From NCBI RefSeq assembly GCF_028283685.1, contig NZ_JAPWKF010000007.1, positions 248,001 through 312,000 on the forward strand: DNA of 64,000 bases, in the 5' to 3' direction. Source of the stretch: Edaphobacter sp. GTDB taxonomy: Bacteria; Acidobacteriota; Terriglobia; Terriglobales; Acidobacteriaceae. The notes beneath the pieces are model-generated. The model was not told the origin of the DNA and searched no databases. It saw only the letters and a program-made list of their open reading frames with translations. The translations under genes were made by a program, and so were the position numbers. This document shows, piece after piece, positions 36,418 to 45,196 of this stretch; the stretch's first letter is position 1, and each line of letters opens with the position of its first letter.

Positions 36418-37653
36418 TTATGGGCGACGCTCATGCGTGGATCGATGGTACGTGGCATGACGCTGCATCAGCATAGCGGCGCTCCCGCTCAAACGAGCCA
36501 GCTCCGCATCACCGGCAGCCCGCAAAACAGGGGGCATTCCCGCAAGCATCGAGTCTGACAGCTCCTGCTCGATGATGGCATGATAGCTGTCCCATGACGA
36601 CGTAATGTCCCCGACGACAAGAATGAGCTCTGGCGACAATGTCGCTGTGATCATTCGCATCCCTCGCCCCAAAGCGCGCGCCTGCGCTGTAAGCGCCTTG
36701 ATGGCGTTCCGATTGCCGTCTTCACTCAGACGCATCACCTCGTAAACAGATTCGACTTTGCGCCCGCTTGACTCATTGAACATGCGAACGGTCGCGCGCG
36801 ATGATGCAATAACCTCCCAGCACCCCTTCTGGCCACAACCGCACAATGGTCCATTCGGGTCGACCAGGACGTGGCCAAACTCTCCTGCAAGGCCATTTGA
36901 GCCAAACTGCATGTCGCCACCAGCAAGAATCGCGGTTCCCAGCCCTTCAGCAACCGCCACCAGCACCACGTTTCTCGCTCCTTGCAGACGCCCGTACCAC
37001 AGCTCAGAGATGAGACAGACATTTGCGTCGTTCTCAATCTCCACCTGGAGATCGGACTCTCGCTCAAGAGCACCCTTCAGATCGAAGTCGTGCCACTTCA
37101 GGTTAGGCGAGAGCAGTACACGCTGCGTTATGGGATGGACACGCCCAGGCACGCTGACACCAATTCCCTCAAAAGACATATGTGGGTGCTGCTTTCGCAA
37201 GCCGCGAATACGTTTGCCGATTTGCACCACGGTACGCTTAAGATCCGTGAAGCCAGGAATATTCTCACGATGCAAAAAGCGGCCGCTAAGATCAACAATG
37301 GCTAAGATACTGTGATCCGGCCGCATGTCCAATGCAAAGGTGACCATCGAACTGTTGACGGTCAGCATCGTCGAAGGACGGCCGCGCGCAGGTTTAACAA
37401 CAGCACCCTCCGTAACCCAATTTTCCCGGACGAGCTGCTCCACAATCTTGGAAACGGTACTAGGACGCAGCCCCGAAAGACGCGCAAGATCTGCTCTCGC
37501 AAGCGGCTGCTTGAAGCGGATCAACTCCAGAATAATGTCGCGGTTGATGTCACGCGCAATGTCGCTCGACGCCGTCTGGAGTGTTGTGACGTCGATACGC
37601 CGAATCCTGCGTGTCTGAACGATTCGCGATTTCTCCTGTCGCTTTAGGCTCAT
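36418..37653 (-). CDS. ROK family transcriptional regulator
   Basis: A 411-residue NagC/XylR-type regulator. The N-terminal winged helix (about residues 35-95) has LARADLARLSGLRPSTVSKIV, and the ROK domain includes the zinc motif CGCGQKGCWE and LILVVGDITSSWD. An N-terminal basic stretch precedes the HTH. Such proteins repress sugar-use genes until a sugar binds. It lies 84 bp upstream of the ThuA gene's stop in the same direction, beside the quinoprotein/receptor cluster, which is its likely target. Confidence 0.9.
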   Translation of the reverse strand: MSLKRQEKSRIVQTRRIRRIDVTTLQTASSDIARDINRDIILELIRFKQPLARADLARLSGLRPSTVSKIVEQLVRENWVTEGAVVKPARGRPSTMLTVNSSMVTFALDMRPDHSILAIVDLSGRFLHRENIPGFTDLKRTVVQIGKRIRGLRKQHPHMSFEGIGVSVPGRVHPITQRVLLSPNLKWHDFDLKGALERESDLQVEIENDANVCLISELWYGRLQGARNVVLVAVAEGLGTAILAGGDMQFGSNGLAGEFGHVLVDPNGPLCGCGQKGCWEVIASSRATVRMFNESSGRKVESVYEVMRLSEDGNRNAIKALTAQARALGRGMRMITATLSPELILVVGDITSSWDSYHAIIEQELSDSMLAGMPPVLRAAGDAELARLSGSAAMLMQRHATYHRSTHERRP

Positions 37654-37736
37654 GGGACCGTTACTCGAATGGTACGACAGTCCTTACGTTTTTCCATGCT
37701 GCCTGATCCACCATGGCATTACGGCGTCAATCTGCA

Positions 37737-38720
37737 CTATTGATGTTGAGCTGCCGGACGTGGCAACCGCGCTGGTAAAGCCTGGTCCAGGGGATTCAAA
37801 CCCTTGGGGGCATTCGGATCCATCGCAGAAAAATCCGTACGATAGCTCACAGTGTTCGCAGTTGGAAACGTAGCAGGGACACGCTGTGTGACCTTTCCGG
37901 TAGCAGCCCACTCAGCACCACGTTGCAGCGTGACGACAATATCTACAGAGCTGAGAGCATAGACATCGTGCCCCATCGTCATATGAAAGACGCGTCCCTT
38001 GCCGAATCGCGACACCATGAGCTGAGGCTCATCGTATCCCGTGCCGTGATTTGCGGGATCGGAGTAGGCCGTAGCAAGCACCGTCATTCCGCCGGGGCCG
38101 CGAAGATTTGCATAAAGCTCGTCCCCCTGGTGCATCCACACCTTGGGTAGACCTTTCATAATTGGGTTATTCGCATCGCGCACGGTGACGGCATAGGGGA
38201 TGCGCATGCCATGCACACCTGCTTTTCCGGGAGCCTTGTCGGCAACCAGATGGCCATCTTTCCAGATCCAGTGCGGACCTGCATTCTCATCACGCCCGCG
38301 CCATCCGCCAACCCCGATCATCTCGTTCCATGCCTTCCAGTGCGGGAAGGCATTATCCGCGGCATGCACAGTAACGAGCCCGCCGCCACCTTTCATGTAC
38401 TCCTCAAAGCTCTGTTTCAACGCAGCAGACCATCGTTCGTCAGGGGCGTCGTAGTTCATGACGATGACACCGTACTTCTTCCATTCAGGGTGGAACGCGC
38501 TGAAATCATCACCAGCGGGGGGCGCAGTCATCACGTCCACGTCGAAGATGCCGGCGTCTTCAAGCTCCTTCTTCAGCACGGGCGTCGTAGCCTTCCAATT
38601 GTGATAAGCCGCAGCGCTCTCACCGTCGACGATCAGCACGCGAATGTGCGCTGCTGCCCAGCTTGTCGTTGCCTGGAGACAGAGCGCCAGAGTGGCAATC
38701 GCTAGTGTGCATCTCTTCAT
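37737..38720 (-). CDS. Exported ThuA-domain protein
   Basis: A 327-residue ThuA-like protein with a glutamine-amidotransferase-like fold. A signal peptide (about residues 1-23, ending TTSWAA) is present. Motifs include IRVLIVDGESAAAYHNW, YGVIVMNYDAPDE, GLVTVHAADNAFPHWKAWNEM and RVFHMTMGHDVYA. In acidobacteria and planctomycetes these proteins often sit with sugar-use and quinoprotein genes; no reaction is established for this branch. Its start overlaps the stop of the quinoprotein gene (38717-38720), so translation is coupled. The C-terminal tail is proline-rich. Confidence 0.88.
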   Translation of the reverse strand: MKRCTLAIATLALCLQATTSWAAAHIRVLIVDGESAAAYHNWKATTPVLKKELEDAGIFDVDVMTAPPAGDDFSAFHPEWKKYGVIVMNYDAPDERWSAALKQSFEEYMKGGGGLVTVHAADNAFPHWKAWNEMIGVGGWRGRDENAGPHWIWKDGHLVADKAPGKAGVHGMRIPYAVTVRDANNPIMKGLPKVWMHQGDELYANLRGPGGMTVLATAYSDPANHGTGYDEPQLMVSRFGKGRVFHMTMGHDVYALSSVDIVVTLQRGAEWAATGKVTQRVPATFPTANTVSYRTDFSAMDPNAPKGLNPLDQALPARLPRPAAQHQ

Positions 38721-40303
38721 TTCATGCCTCGCGGTTTCTTCGTTGCTACTCCGATTTGCTCCGGCAGGCGAAATGCATAAAGAACACTGCCGCTACTCAT
38801 TAGTATGACTTGGTGGCCATCGAGCTGATAGCTGATCGGCGAAGAAGCGATGTTCGCTCCCGTACCTGCATGCCAGAGCGTGCGGCCCGTTGCTGTCTCG
38901 AGTCCAAGGAAGTTCCCTTCGCCGTCCCCGCTGAAGGTGAGCCCTGACGCAGTTGTCAGAACGCCTGATCCGGCGCGGCGTCCCAGGTCATGCTCCCACC
39001 GGATCTTGCCGGTCCGATAGTCGATCGCCTCGAGCACACCCTTGTTCCAGACGCCGTAATCCGCGCCCGCCCAACCATAGGTACCATCTGCGGGCTTGGC
39101 AAAGTAGACGCTGTAGCTGGGCGATGCACTGACGATGAACAGTCCGGTCTTCGGATCAAAGCTCGGTGCACGGTAGTTCGTCATCCCTCCCTCGTCCGGC
39201 GCGATGAGACGGCCATCGGGAGCAGGCTCCTTTGCCGGATTCGGAATAGGGCGACCATCCTTATCAACTCCAAGTGTCCAGTTGACTGGACCGAATGGCT
39301 CCGTGATAAGGGCCTTGCCCGTGGTGCGATCCACGACAAAGAAGTAACCGTTGCGTGAGGCCTGCATCAGCACCTTGTGCTTGACGCCTTTGAAATCCAC
39401 ATCGGCGAGCACCGGAGTCTCTACTGCATCCCAATCGTGCGTATCGTGGGGAGACGGCTGAAAGGCCCAGGCAAGCTTACCTGTCTCGGGATTTAGCGCT
39501 ACGATGCTGCACGTGTAGAGGTTATCGCCGGGACGCGGCTTGCCGTTGAGCACCGGCGTCGGATTCCCTGTCCCCCAGAACATCAGGTTTTGTTCAGGAT
39601 CGTATGTCCCCATCATCCAGACATTGCCGCCGGTTGTCATCTTGGGTGTGCCGACCGGCAACGTCGCGTACCAGGTCCACTGCGTCGCCCCGGTCTCAGG
39701 ATCAAGTGATCGGATAAAGCCCTGAAGATTGTCGAAGTCACCGGAGATACCAACCACCACATGGTTGTTGACGATCAGAGGTGGCATCGTCGACCAGTTA
39801 CCGGCATTTGAATCGCCGACGACAACATCCCAGAGCACCTTCCCGGTCTTCGCATCGAGACACAGCGCATGGGCATCGGTCGACATGTAATAGATCTTGT
39901 CCTTCAGGATCGAGACGCCACGCTGGCCGATATGAAACGCATGGTTAGGCGGCGCTGTATAGTGCCATAGCTGGTGTCCGCTGCGTGCATCGATAGCGTA
40001 AATATTGTCCGGAAGGGTGAAGTAGAGGATGCCATCCACGAGAATGGGACTCGACTTGATCGTCTGCGATGACTGGGCCTGAAAGGTCCACGCCAACGTC
40101 ATACCCGAGACGTTTCTCTGATTGATCTCCACTAAAGCTGTGTTCCGCCGTCCAGAGTAATCGCCGTGATAGATCGGCCAGCTATCAGCAGGAGGATGTA
40201 ACAACATATTGGCATCGACCTGCTGTGCTACAGCAGCACCAGGTACCAACGCCGAAAACAACATAGCCAGAGAGATGGAGGCGAGACTTTTATAGCGGTG
40301 CAT
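38717..40303 (-). CDS. Exported quinoprotein-like propeller (PQQ-dehydrogenase fold)
   Basis: A 528-residue eight-bladed propeller of the PQQ alcohol-dehydrogenase family, with a signal peptide (ending GAAVAQQ). Tryptophan-docking blades (GHQLWHY, GKVLWDV, GKLAWAF, GKIRWEH) and the late DTHDWDAVETPVLADV active-site region are kept, as is WGTGNPTP. The adjacent cysteine pair of the methanol/ethanol enzymes is not found, and the metal-site glutamate appears replaced (ISGDFDN). It may therefore be a non-PQQ variant; I recall an acidobacterial group named for being empty of PQQ, but cannot verify it. The ATG at 40303 follows AAAGGA; an ATG at 40324 is possible. Its likely electron acceptor is the cytochrome at 40334. 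Confidence 0.85.
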   Translation of the reverse strand: MHRYKSLASISLAMLFSALVPGAAVAQQVDANMLLHPPADSWPIYHGDYSGRRNTALVEINQRNVSGMTLAWTFQAQSSQTIKSSPILVDGILYFTLPDNIYAIDARSGHQLWHYTAPPNHAFHIGQRGVSILKDKIYYMSTDAHALCLDAKTGKVLWDVVVGDSNAGNWSTMPPLIVNNHVVVGISGDFDNLQGFIRSLDPETGATQWTWYATLPVGTPKMTTGGNVWMMGTYDPEQNLMFWGTGNPTPVLNGKPRPGDNLYTCSIVALNPETGKLAWAFQPSPHDTHDWDAVETPVLADVDFKGVKHKVLMQASRNGYFFVVDRTTGKALITEPFGPVNWTLGVDKDGRPIPNPAKEPAPDGRLIAPDEGGMTNYRAPSFDPKTGLFIVSASPSYSVYFAKPADGTYGWAGADYGVWNKGVLEAIDYRTGKIRWEHDLGRRAGSGVLTTASGLTFSGDGEGNFLGLETATGRTLWHAGTGANIASSPISYQLDGHQVILMSSGSVLYAFRLPEQIGVATKKPRGMK

Positions 40304-40333
40304 AAAGAGAATCCTTTGCATCATTCGACCCAG

Positions 40334-41200
40334 TTACTTCATCGTCTGAAGGTAGGCGAGCACATTGTGCATATCGTCGTCGGTGTACCTGCTCATGATG
40401 TCCACGTGCTTCTCGACAGGATCATCGATGTCAAACTTGATCGCCGCAGTCGGCCAGGATCGGTATAAGCCGGAACTATCACGCAGACCGATAGTGAACT
40501 CATCCCGATACTCCAGCACTCCGTTGAAGGTCTGACCGCTCCGGGTTGTTACTTTCACCTTCGCCTTTACCTCTTTGGGATAAAGCATCTGCTCCAGCAG
40601 CTTCAAGCCCGTATAGCGCGTGGCGACTCCGGCAAGATCGCCGGTCGGGGAATGACAACTGGCACAGCCCCCCGTTCCTTGAAAATATTGTTTACCAGCC
40701 TGTGCATTGCCCGTCTGCAGGTCCGACTCCTCAACTCCTTTGCGGGTTCCCGTCTGAGACATCGCCGCATCTTGTTGAGCATGTACAAATGCAACAAGAG
40801 CAACCACGTCATTGTCCGAGAGGCTTCCGAACGAAGGCATCCCCTTCTCCATACGGCCATGGCGGATTACCTGTCCGATGCCTTCGCCGTTCTTGTCCGC
40901 ACTTACAAGCTTTGACCGGGTAAGGTCAGGTCCACTCTCACCACCGCCCGCATCTTTACCATGGCAGAATGCACAGTTCTGAGTGAAGAGAGCAGAACCA
41001 TCTTTAATCTGCTCGGGCGCAAACTTTGCGTGCTCCGGCAAAGACGCCTGCTTCCCGACTGAAAAGCTAGGGCGGCTGGCTGGACTGGCTGGACGATTGT
41101 TACCTGATTGTGCAGCGGCTTCTCGAATCGGCGGGACGACAAGCACAGCCATGGACGTCACTACGATGGCGCTCTTCAGCAGAATTTTCATCGGGTTCAT
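40334..41200 (-). CDS. Exported diheme cytochrome c
   Basis: A 288-residue periplasmic cytochrome. After a signal peptide (about residues 1-31, ending REAAAQ) come two CxxCH motifs, CAFCH and CASCH, each in its own c-type domain. A short beta-rich insert (TRSGQTFNGVLEYRDEFTIG) follows the second, and the tail has the candidate axial methionine (DDDMHNVLAYLQTMK). The ATG at 41200 or 41191 starts the leader; the longer frame to 41281 is unsupported. It lies 30 bp upstream of the quinoprotein gene and is probably its electron acceptor. Confidence 0.88.
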   Translation of the reverse strand: MNPMKILLKSAIVVTSMAVLVVPPIREAAAQSGNNRPASPASRPSFSVGKQASLPEHAKFAPEQIKDGSALFTQNCAFCHGKDAGGGESGPDLTRSKLVSADKNGEGIGQVIRHGRMEKGMPSFGSLSDNDVVALVAFVHAQQDAAMSQTGTRKGVEESDLQTGNAQAGKQYFQGTGGCASCHSPTGDLAGVATRYTGLKLLEQMLYPKEVKAKVKVTTRSGQTFNGVLEYRDEFTIGLRDSSGLYRSWPTAAIKFDIDDPVEKHVDIMSRYTDDDMHNVLAYLQTMK

Positions 41201-41266
41201 CACTCTTGATCTTGGGCGTGACGCGCTGGATACATTTGCTACTATTCCACGATCTGCAAAGAAATG

Positions 41267-41305
41267 AGCAGGCAGGTCCATGTTTTGTGGATGAACCTGC
41301 CTGCT
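41267..41305 (-). terminator. Terminator-like hairpin after the third receptor gene
   Basis: AGCAGGCAGGT pairs perfectly with ACCTGCCTGCT around an inner TCCA/TGGA pairing, 13 bases downstream of the receptor stop and before the cytochrome gene. A T-rich stretch (ATTTCTTTG) follows on the minus strand. It probably separates the receptor transcript from the cytochrome-quinoprotein-ThuA operon. Confidence 0.65.
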
Positions 41306-41317
41306 AAGGTTTGTCTT

Positions 41318-44300
41318 TTAGAAGTGAACACGAAGTACGAACTCCATCGTGCGAGGATCGGTCGCGGCCGTCGCCTGACCAAAATTCGAGCTTCCCGAGA
41401 CAGCGGCGATCGTGAACAACGAAAGGTGATTGGGGACGTTGAACATCTCGGCACGGAACTCCAGTCCAATCGACTCGTGGATGGGAATGTTCTTCTGCAA
41501 AGCCGCATCCCAGTTGTTGAACAGTGGTCCCTTGATGGCGTCGTAGCCAAGATTTCCGTAGGTCCCTGCTGCAGGCGTCGCAAACGCTGTCGCGGCTAGA
41601 TACTGCTTGCCTCCATGCGCATAAGGGCTGCCCACGATGTTCATACGCTGTGCGACATTGCTCGTCGTCACAAGGTTGCCAGCGGTCGAGATGCCGGTCG
41701 GCTGCGTGACGTTGATCGGCAGACCGCTGGAGATGCGCGTGACTCCCGATACCTGCCAGCCGCTGAGCACCCTCTTGTACCACCCTGTGTCATGGAGCCA
41801 AAAAGGAAGCGGGTAAACGTAGCTCGCCACGAAAATCTGCGGCTGGCTGTAGTTTGCCGGCCCGTAGTCTGCTCCGAGATTGAAGCTGTTCTGTGGCTGA
41901 TAGTCGAACGTAGAACCCTCAGTGAGAGCCTTGGACCAGGTATAGGAAAAATTGATAATACCGCCCTGCTGAAAGTTCATCTGCAGGCGCGATTGGAGCG
42001 AGTTGTAGTTAGCCGTCGCGCCGTTGGTGTACTGATAGATCTCTCCATAGCCCTTGTAAGGCCTCAGCGCGTTGCGAGCTACACCAGGATTCACCTGCTC
42101 TGTACCGGCTGCAGCCTGATTGAGATTCTTCCGGTAGGTCAGGTTTCCCGCGTGTGAGCCGACGTAGTTCAGCTCAAACACCATGTTGCTGGTGAAGCGA
42201 TGCTGGATGCCGATGCTGTAGTTGTGAATGCGCGGCGGAGCAAGGTTCGGATCAGGCGTATTGGTGATGTTTTGCGGAGCCGCCGACGTACCAACGCTAC
42301 CCAGTGAGTCAGCGTTGCCTGCCGTGCTGAGGTTGGCCACAGCGGTAAAAGGAACCTGCGATACGGCGTTGTAGTAATAGTTTCCCTCTACGCGCTCATA
42401 CGACATGCCATAGCCACCGCGTAATACCGTTTCCTGCTTACCGCTGATGTCCCAAGCGAAGCCAACGCGAGGAGCGAATGTATCGAACTTCGTATTCACG
42501 AGCCCAAGCGGAAGGTTGTGAAAGAGCGCCTGAACCTGCGGATTGTTGAGGACCGAGGCAGGAACGACCGATGCGGCCTTTGACGGAAAGCCACTGCCGG
42601 GGAGCACAATGCCGTTATAGGGCGAGGGTGCGCTGGTGATCAGGCCGGAGGTCGGACTAATGGTCGCCGCCTTCGATGAATCGTAATAGCCGGGATTGAA
42701 GCCCGAAGCATTGTTAGCCCAGCTATAGATGGGCTGCATGTACTGCCAGCGCAATCCCATGTTGAGGGTGAGATTTCGTGCCACAGTCCAGTCGTCCTGC
42801 ACATAAAACTCAGCCTGAGTGAAACGCGCCTGAACCTGTGGCGTATTGCTGCCTTCCGTGTATTGCGAGAAGTTACCCTGGACAAGCGAAGCCAGGCTTG
42901 GAAAGGTGAACTGGCCATTCAGTGCGGGTGGAGCAGTCTGGTTCTTGCGACCGCGCCACACATAGGCACCCATTTTGACAGCGTGATTCCCCTAGAATGC
43001 GCGAGAAATCGTCTTTGCCTGCGTAGATGCGTTGATAGTTGTTGAATGCCAGAGGAGTTGTTGATGGAAGCGTGTAGCCCGTGATCGCAATCTGCGGAAT
43101 ATACGTCGACGCGTTGTAAAGCGTTGCATAATTCAGTCCATAGTCCGAGCGCAGCACTGACTTGTTGAACTGTGGGTTGGCCCCGATGCCATCTGTCTCG
43201 TAGATGATATTGCCGGAATAAGAGCTGACAATCGTGTTCACCGTCTTCGAGTTGAACGTATGCGTCCACTGGACGGAAGCCGTCAAGCCAGGCAGACGAC
43301 GCTGGAAGATGATGAAGTTTGTCGGGTTGCCAACATTGGTATAAGCGTCATGAACAAAATGCCCATTGATCTGATTTTTCTCGTTCAGGTTGTAGTCCAC
43401 CTTGACGAGGTACTCCTGCTGATTCGAAGGATTCTCATTCAGGTAGCTGAAGTTGCCGGTCGGAGAGGTAAGCAGCGTGGCTGCAAGCGCTCGGCCTGTC
43501 GCTGTCGTAGGGCCAGCCAGGGCAGTAGCAAGCGCTGCTGGAGTCGGGACGCTATAGCTGCCGATACTTGAAGTACGAACACGCTTGAAGTCCTGTGCCC
43601 AGAAGAAAAATAGCTTGTCCTTCCGGGTATTGAAATGGCCTGGAATATAAAGTGGCCCGCCAACTGTATAGCCGAAGTTGTTATAGCGCAGTGGGGGTTT
43701 GACCACCGCGCCGCCGATGGGAATGAACTGATATGCCTGGATAGCGTCATTGCGGAAATACTCATACGCAACGCCGTGGAAGTCCTTGCCGCCGCTGCGG
43801 ACCGCAACAGAGACGGTCGCGCCGGAGGTGCCACCGTAGCTGGCATCATAGCTGGAAGCCACGTTGCGAAACTGCTGCAGCGCATCGGGGGAGATATTGA
43901 CGAAGTTGTTGCCCCCTCCACCGTTATCCTTGTTGTCGACGCCATCGATAAAAAAGTTCGCGGAGTCGGTGCGTATGCCATTGACCGATTGCGAATTGCC
44001 GTTCGCCCCATAGGTACCGAAGATGTTGAAGCCACTGGCAACCGTTTGCGAAACACCAGGCTGAAGCGTGAGCAGTTGAATGTAATTTCGGCCATTCAAC
44101 TGAATTTGCGTTGCCTGCTGACTGGTAATGACAGCGCCGATCTCGGCGCTGGTCGTCTGAATCTGCATGGTGTCAGCTTTGACTTCCACCGATTCGTCGA
44201 CCAACCCCACCGCGAGAGCAATAAGGACCGCCGGCTTTGCACCCACGTCTACGTTAACGCCTGTAATCACAGACTTTTTGAATCCCTGCATCGTCGTCGT

Positions 44301-44534
44301 TATCGTGTACGTGCCTACCGGAATATTCAGGGCGTTATAAATACCATCTTGATTGCTTGTCACAGTCCTGCTGAGGCCAGTTGCCGTATTGGCGACCACG
44401 ATTTGAGCACCCGCAATCAATGCACCAGTCGAGTCGGTAACCGTACCTGTGATCTGCTGGCTTTCGACCGTCTGAGCGAGGGTCATGGTAGTGATACTGG
44501 CCAACATAAGACTAACGAGAACAGCACGAAACAT
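41318..44534 (-). pseudogene. TonB-dependent receptor, Oar type, interrupted by a frameshift
   Basis: One receptor of about 1070 residues read in two frames. The first frame, from 44534, has a signal peptide (ending MTLAQ), a carboxypeptidase-regulatory-like domain (about 20-105), a plug (about 110-230, FFIDGVDNKDNGGGGNNFV) and the first barrel strands. The second frame continues the barrel to the terminal aromatic residue (MEFVLRVHF). Removing one base from the CCCC run at 42989-42992 joins the frames as ILGNHAVKMGAYVWRGR, a normal Oar barrel sequence. A sequencing error or a recent lesion is likely. The ATG at 44534 has GGAGG upstream. Confidence 0.8.
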
Positions 44535-44560
44535 AACAGCCTCCAGAAATGCCACAACGT

Positions 44561-44581
44561 CTGCCAAACGAAATTTGGCAG
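44561..44581. promoter_or_regulatory. Perfect 8-bp inverted repeat, operator or leader hairpin
   Basis: CTGCCAAA, a five-base spacer and TTTGGCAG form a perfect 21-base dyad 27-47 bases upstream of the receptor ATG and downstream of the predicted promoter. The symmetry fits an operator (for example for the ROK regulator at 36418) or a 5' untranslated hairpin. Confidence 0.5.
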
Positions 44582-44655
44582 AATTCCCTCGCGTCCGCCT
44601 CTGGTCACGTCACATAACCCGGTCCTTCAGGGGGGACTTTTTACGCGACGGAAAC

Positions 44656-44684
44656 TATATAGGATTGGCGAGGACTGGTGTCAA
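44656..44684 (-). promoter_or_regulatory. Sigma-70-type promoter of the third receptor
   Basis: On the minus strand, TTGACA (44679-44684) and TATATA (44656-44661) are separated by 17 bases. This is the most consensus-like promoter I can see in the window. The transcript would start near 44649 and carry a leader of about 115 bases containing the inverted repeat at 44561. Confidence 0.55.
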
Positions 44685-45196
44685 GAACAATGATGAAGAT
44701 TTTTTGGGGACGTCTATCAAATCCATAGCAAATGATGGCTTTTCATCGCAATCAATAAGCTCGCATCTTTATTTGTTATTGCTGTGAACTAAATCATCAC
44801 TTGCAGTCATATCAAAAGACACCAGTTGTTCCGGCGTTGCTTGTCGGATTCTCTTCACTCTGAGTAACACACCAGCGTATGGCAACTTCCTCACCGTCAG
44901 AACCGGCGCGGCAGACAGATCACCTGCGCCGCAGACTGAGTTAGTTCTCCCTGAACTCCCAACTCTGGCAGCTCGTAGCAAAAGGCGACCGTCTGGCGTC
45001 GCCGTATCAAACGAAAGTACGATCCGAAGTGATACCCTGCGGCTGCACTTTTTTTCGCCAACCTGTTGCCTGTAAACTTGCGCATCCCACGCTGCTCCTC
45101 TCCCGCCCATGCTCATGGACAGCCGCCATTTTCTGATTGAGGAGACAACACTCGAAGGCACACAGACATGGTGCCTAGTATTTTGGGGATTCAACG

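Larger units (their letters stand above)
44535..45196. other. Long intergenic region between the third receptor and GH35 genes
   Basis: About 660 bases. The left part holds the 8-bp-arm inverted repeat at 44561-44581 and the receptor promoter at 44656-44684. The middle is AT-rich. Open frames on the minus strand between 44769 and 45227 exist but show no clear protein character and no ribosome binding site. The promoter of the GH35 gene should lie near 45100-45190. Confidence 0.4.
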
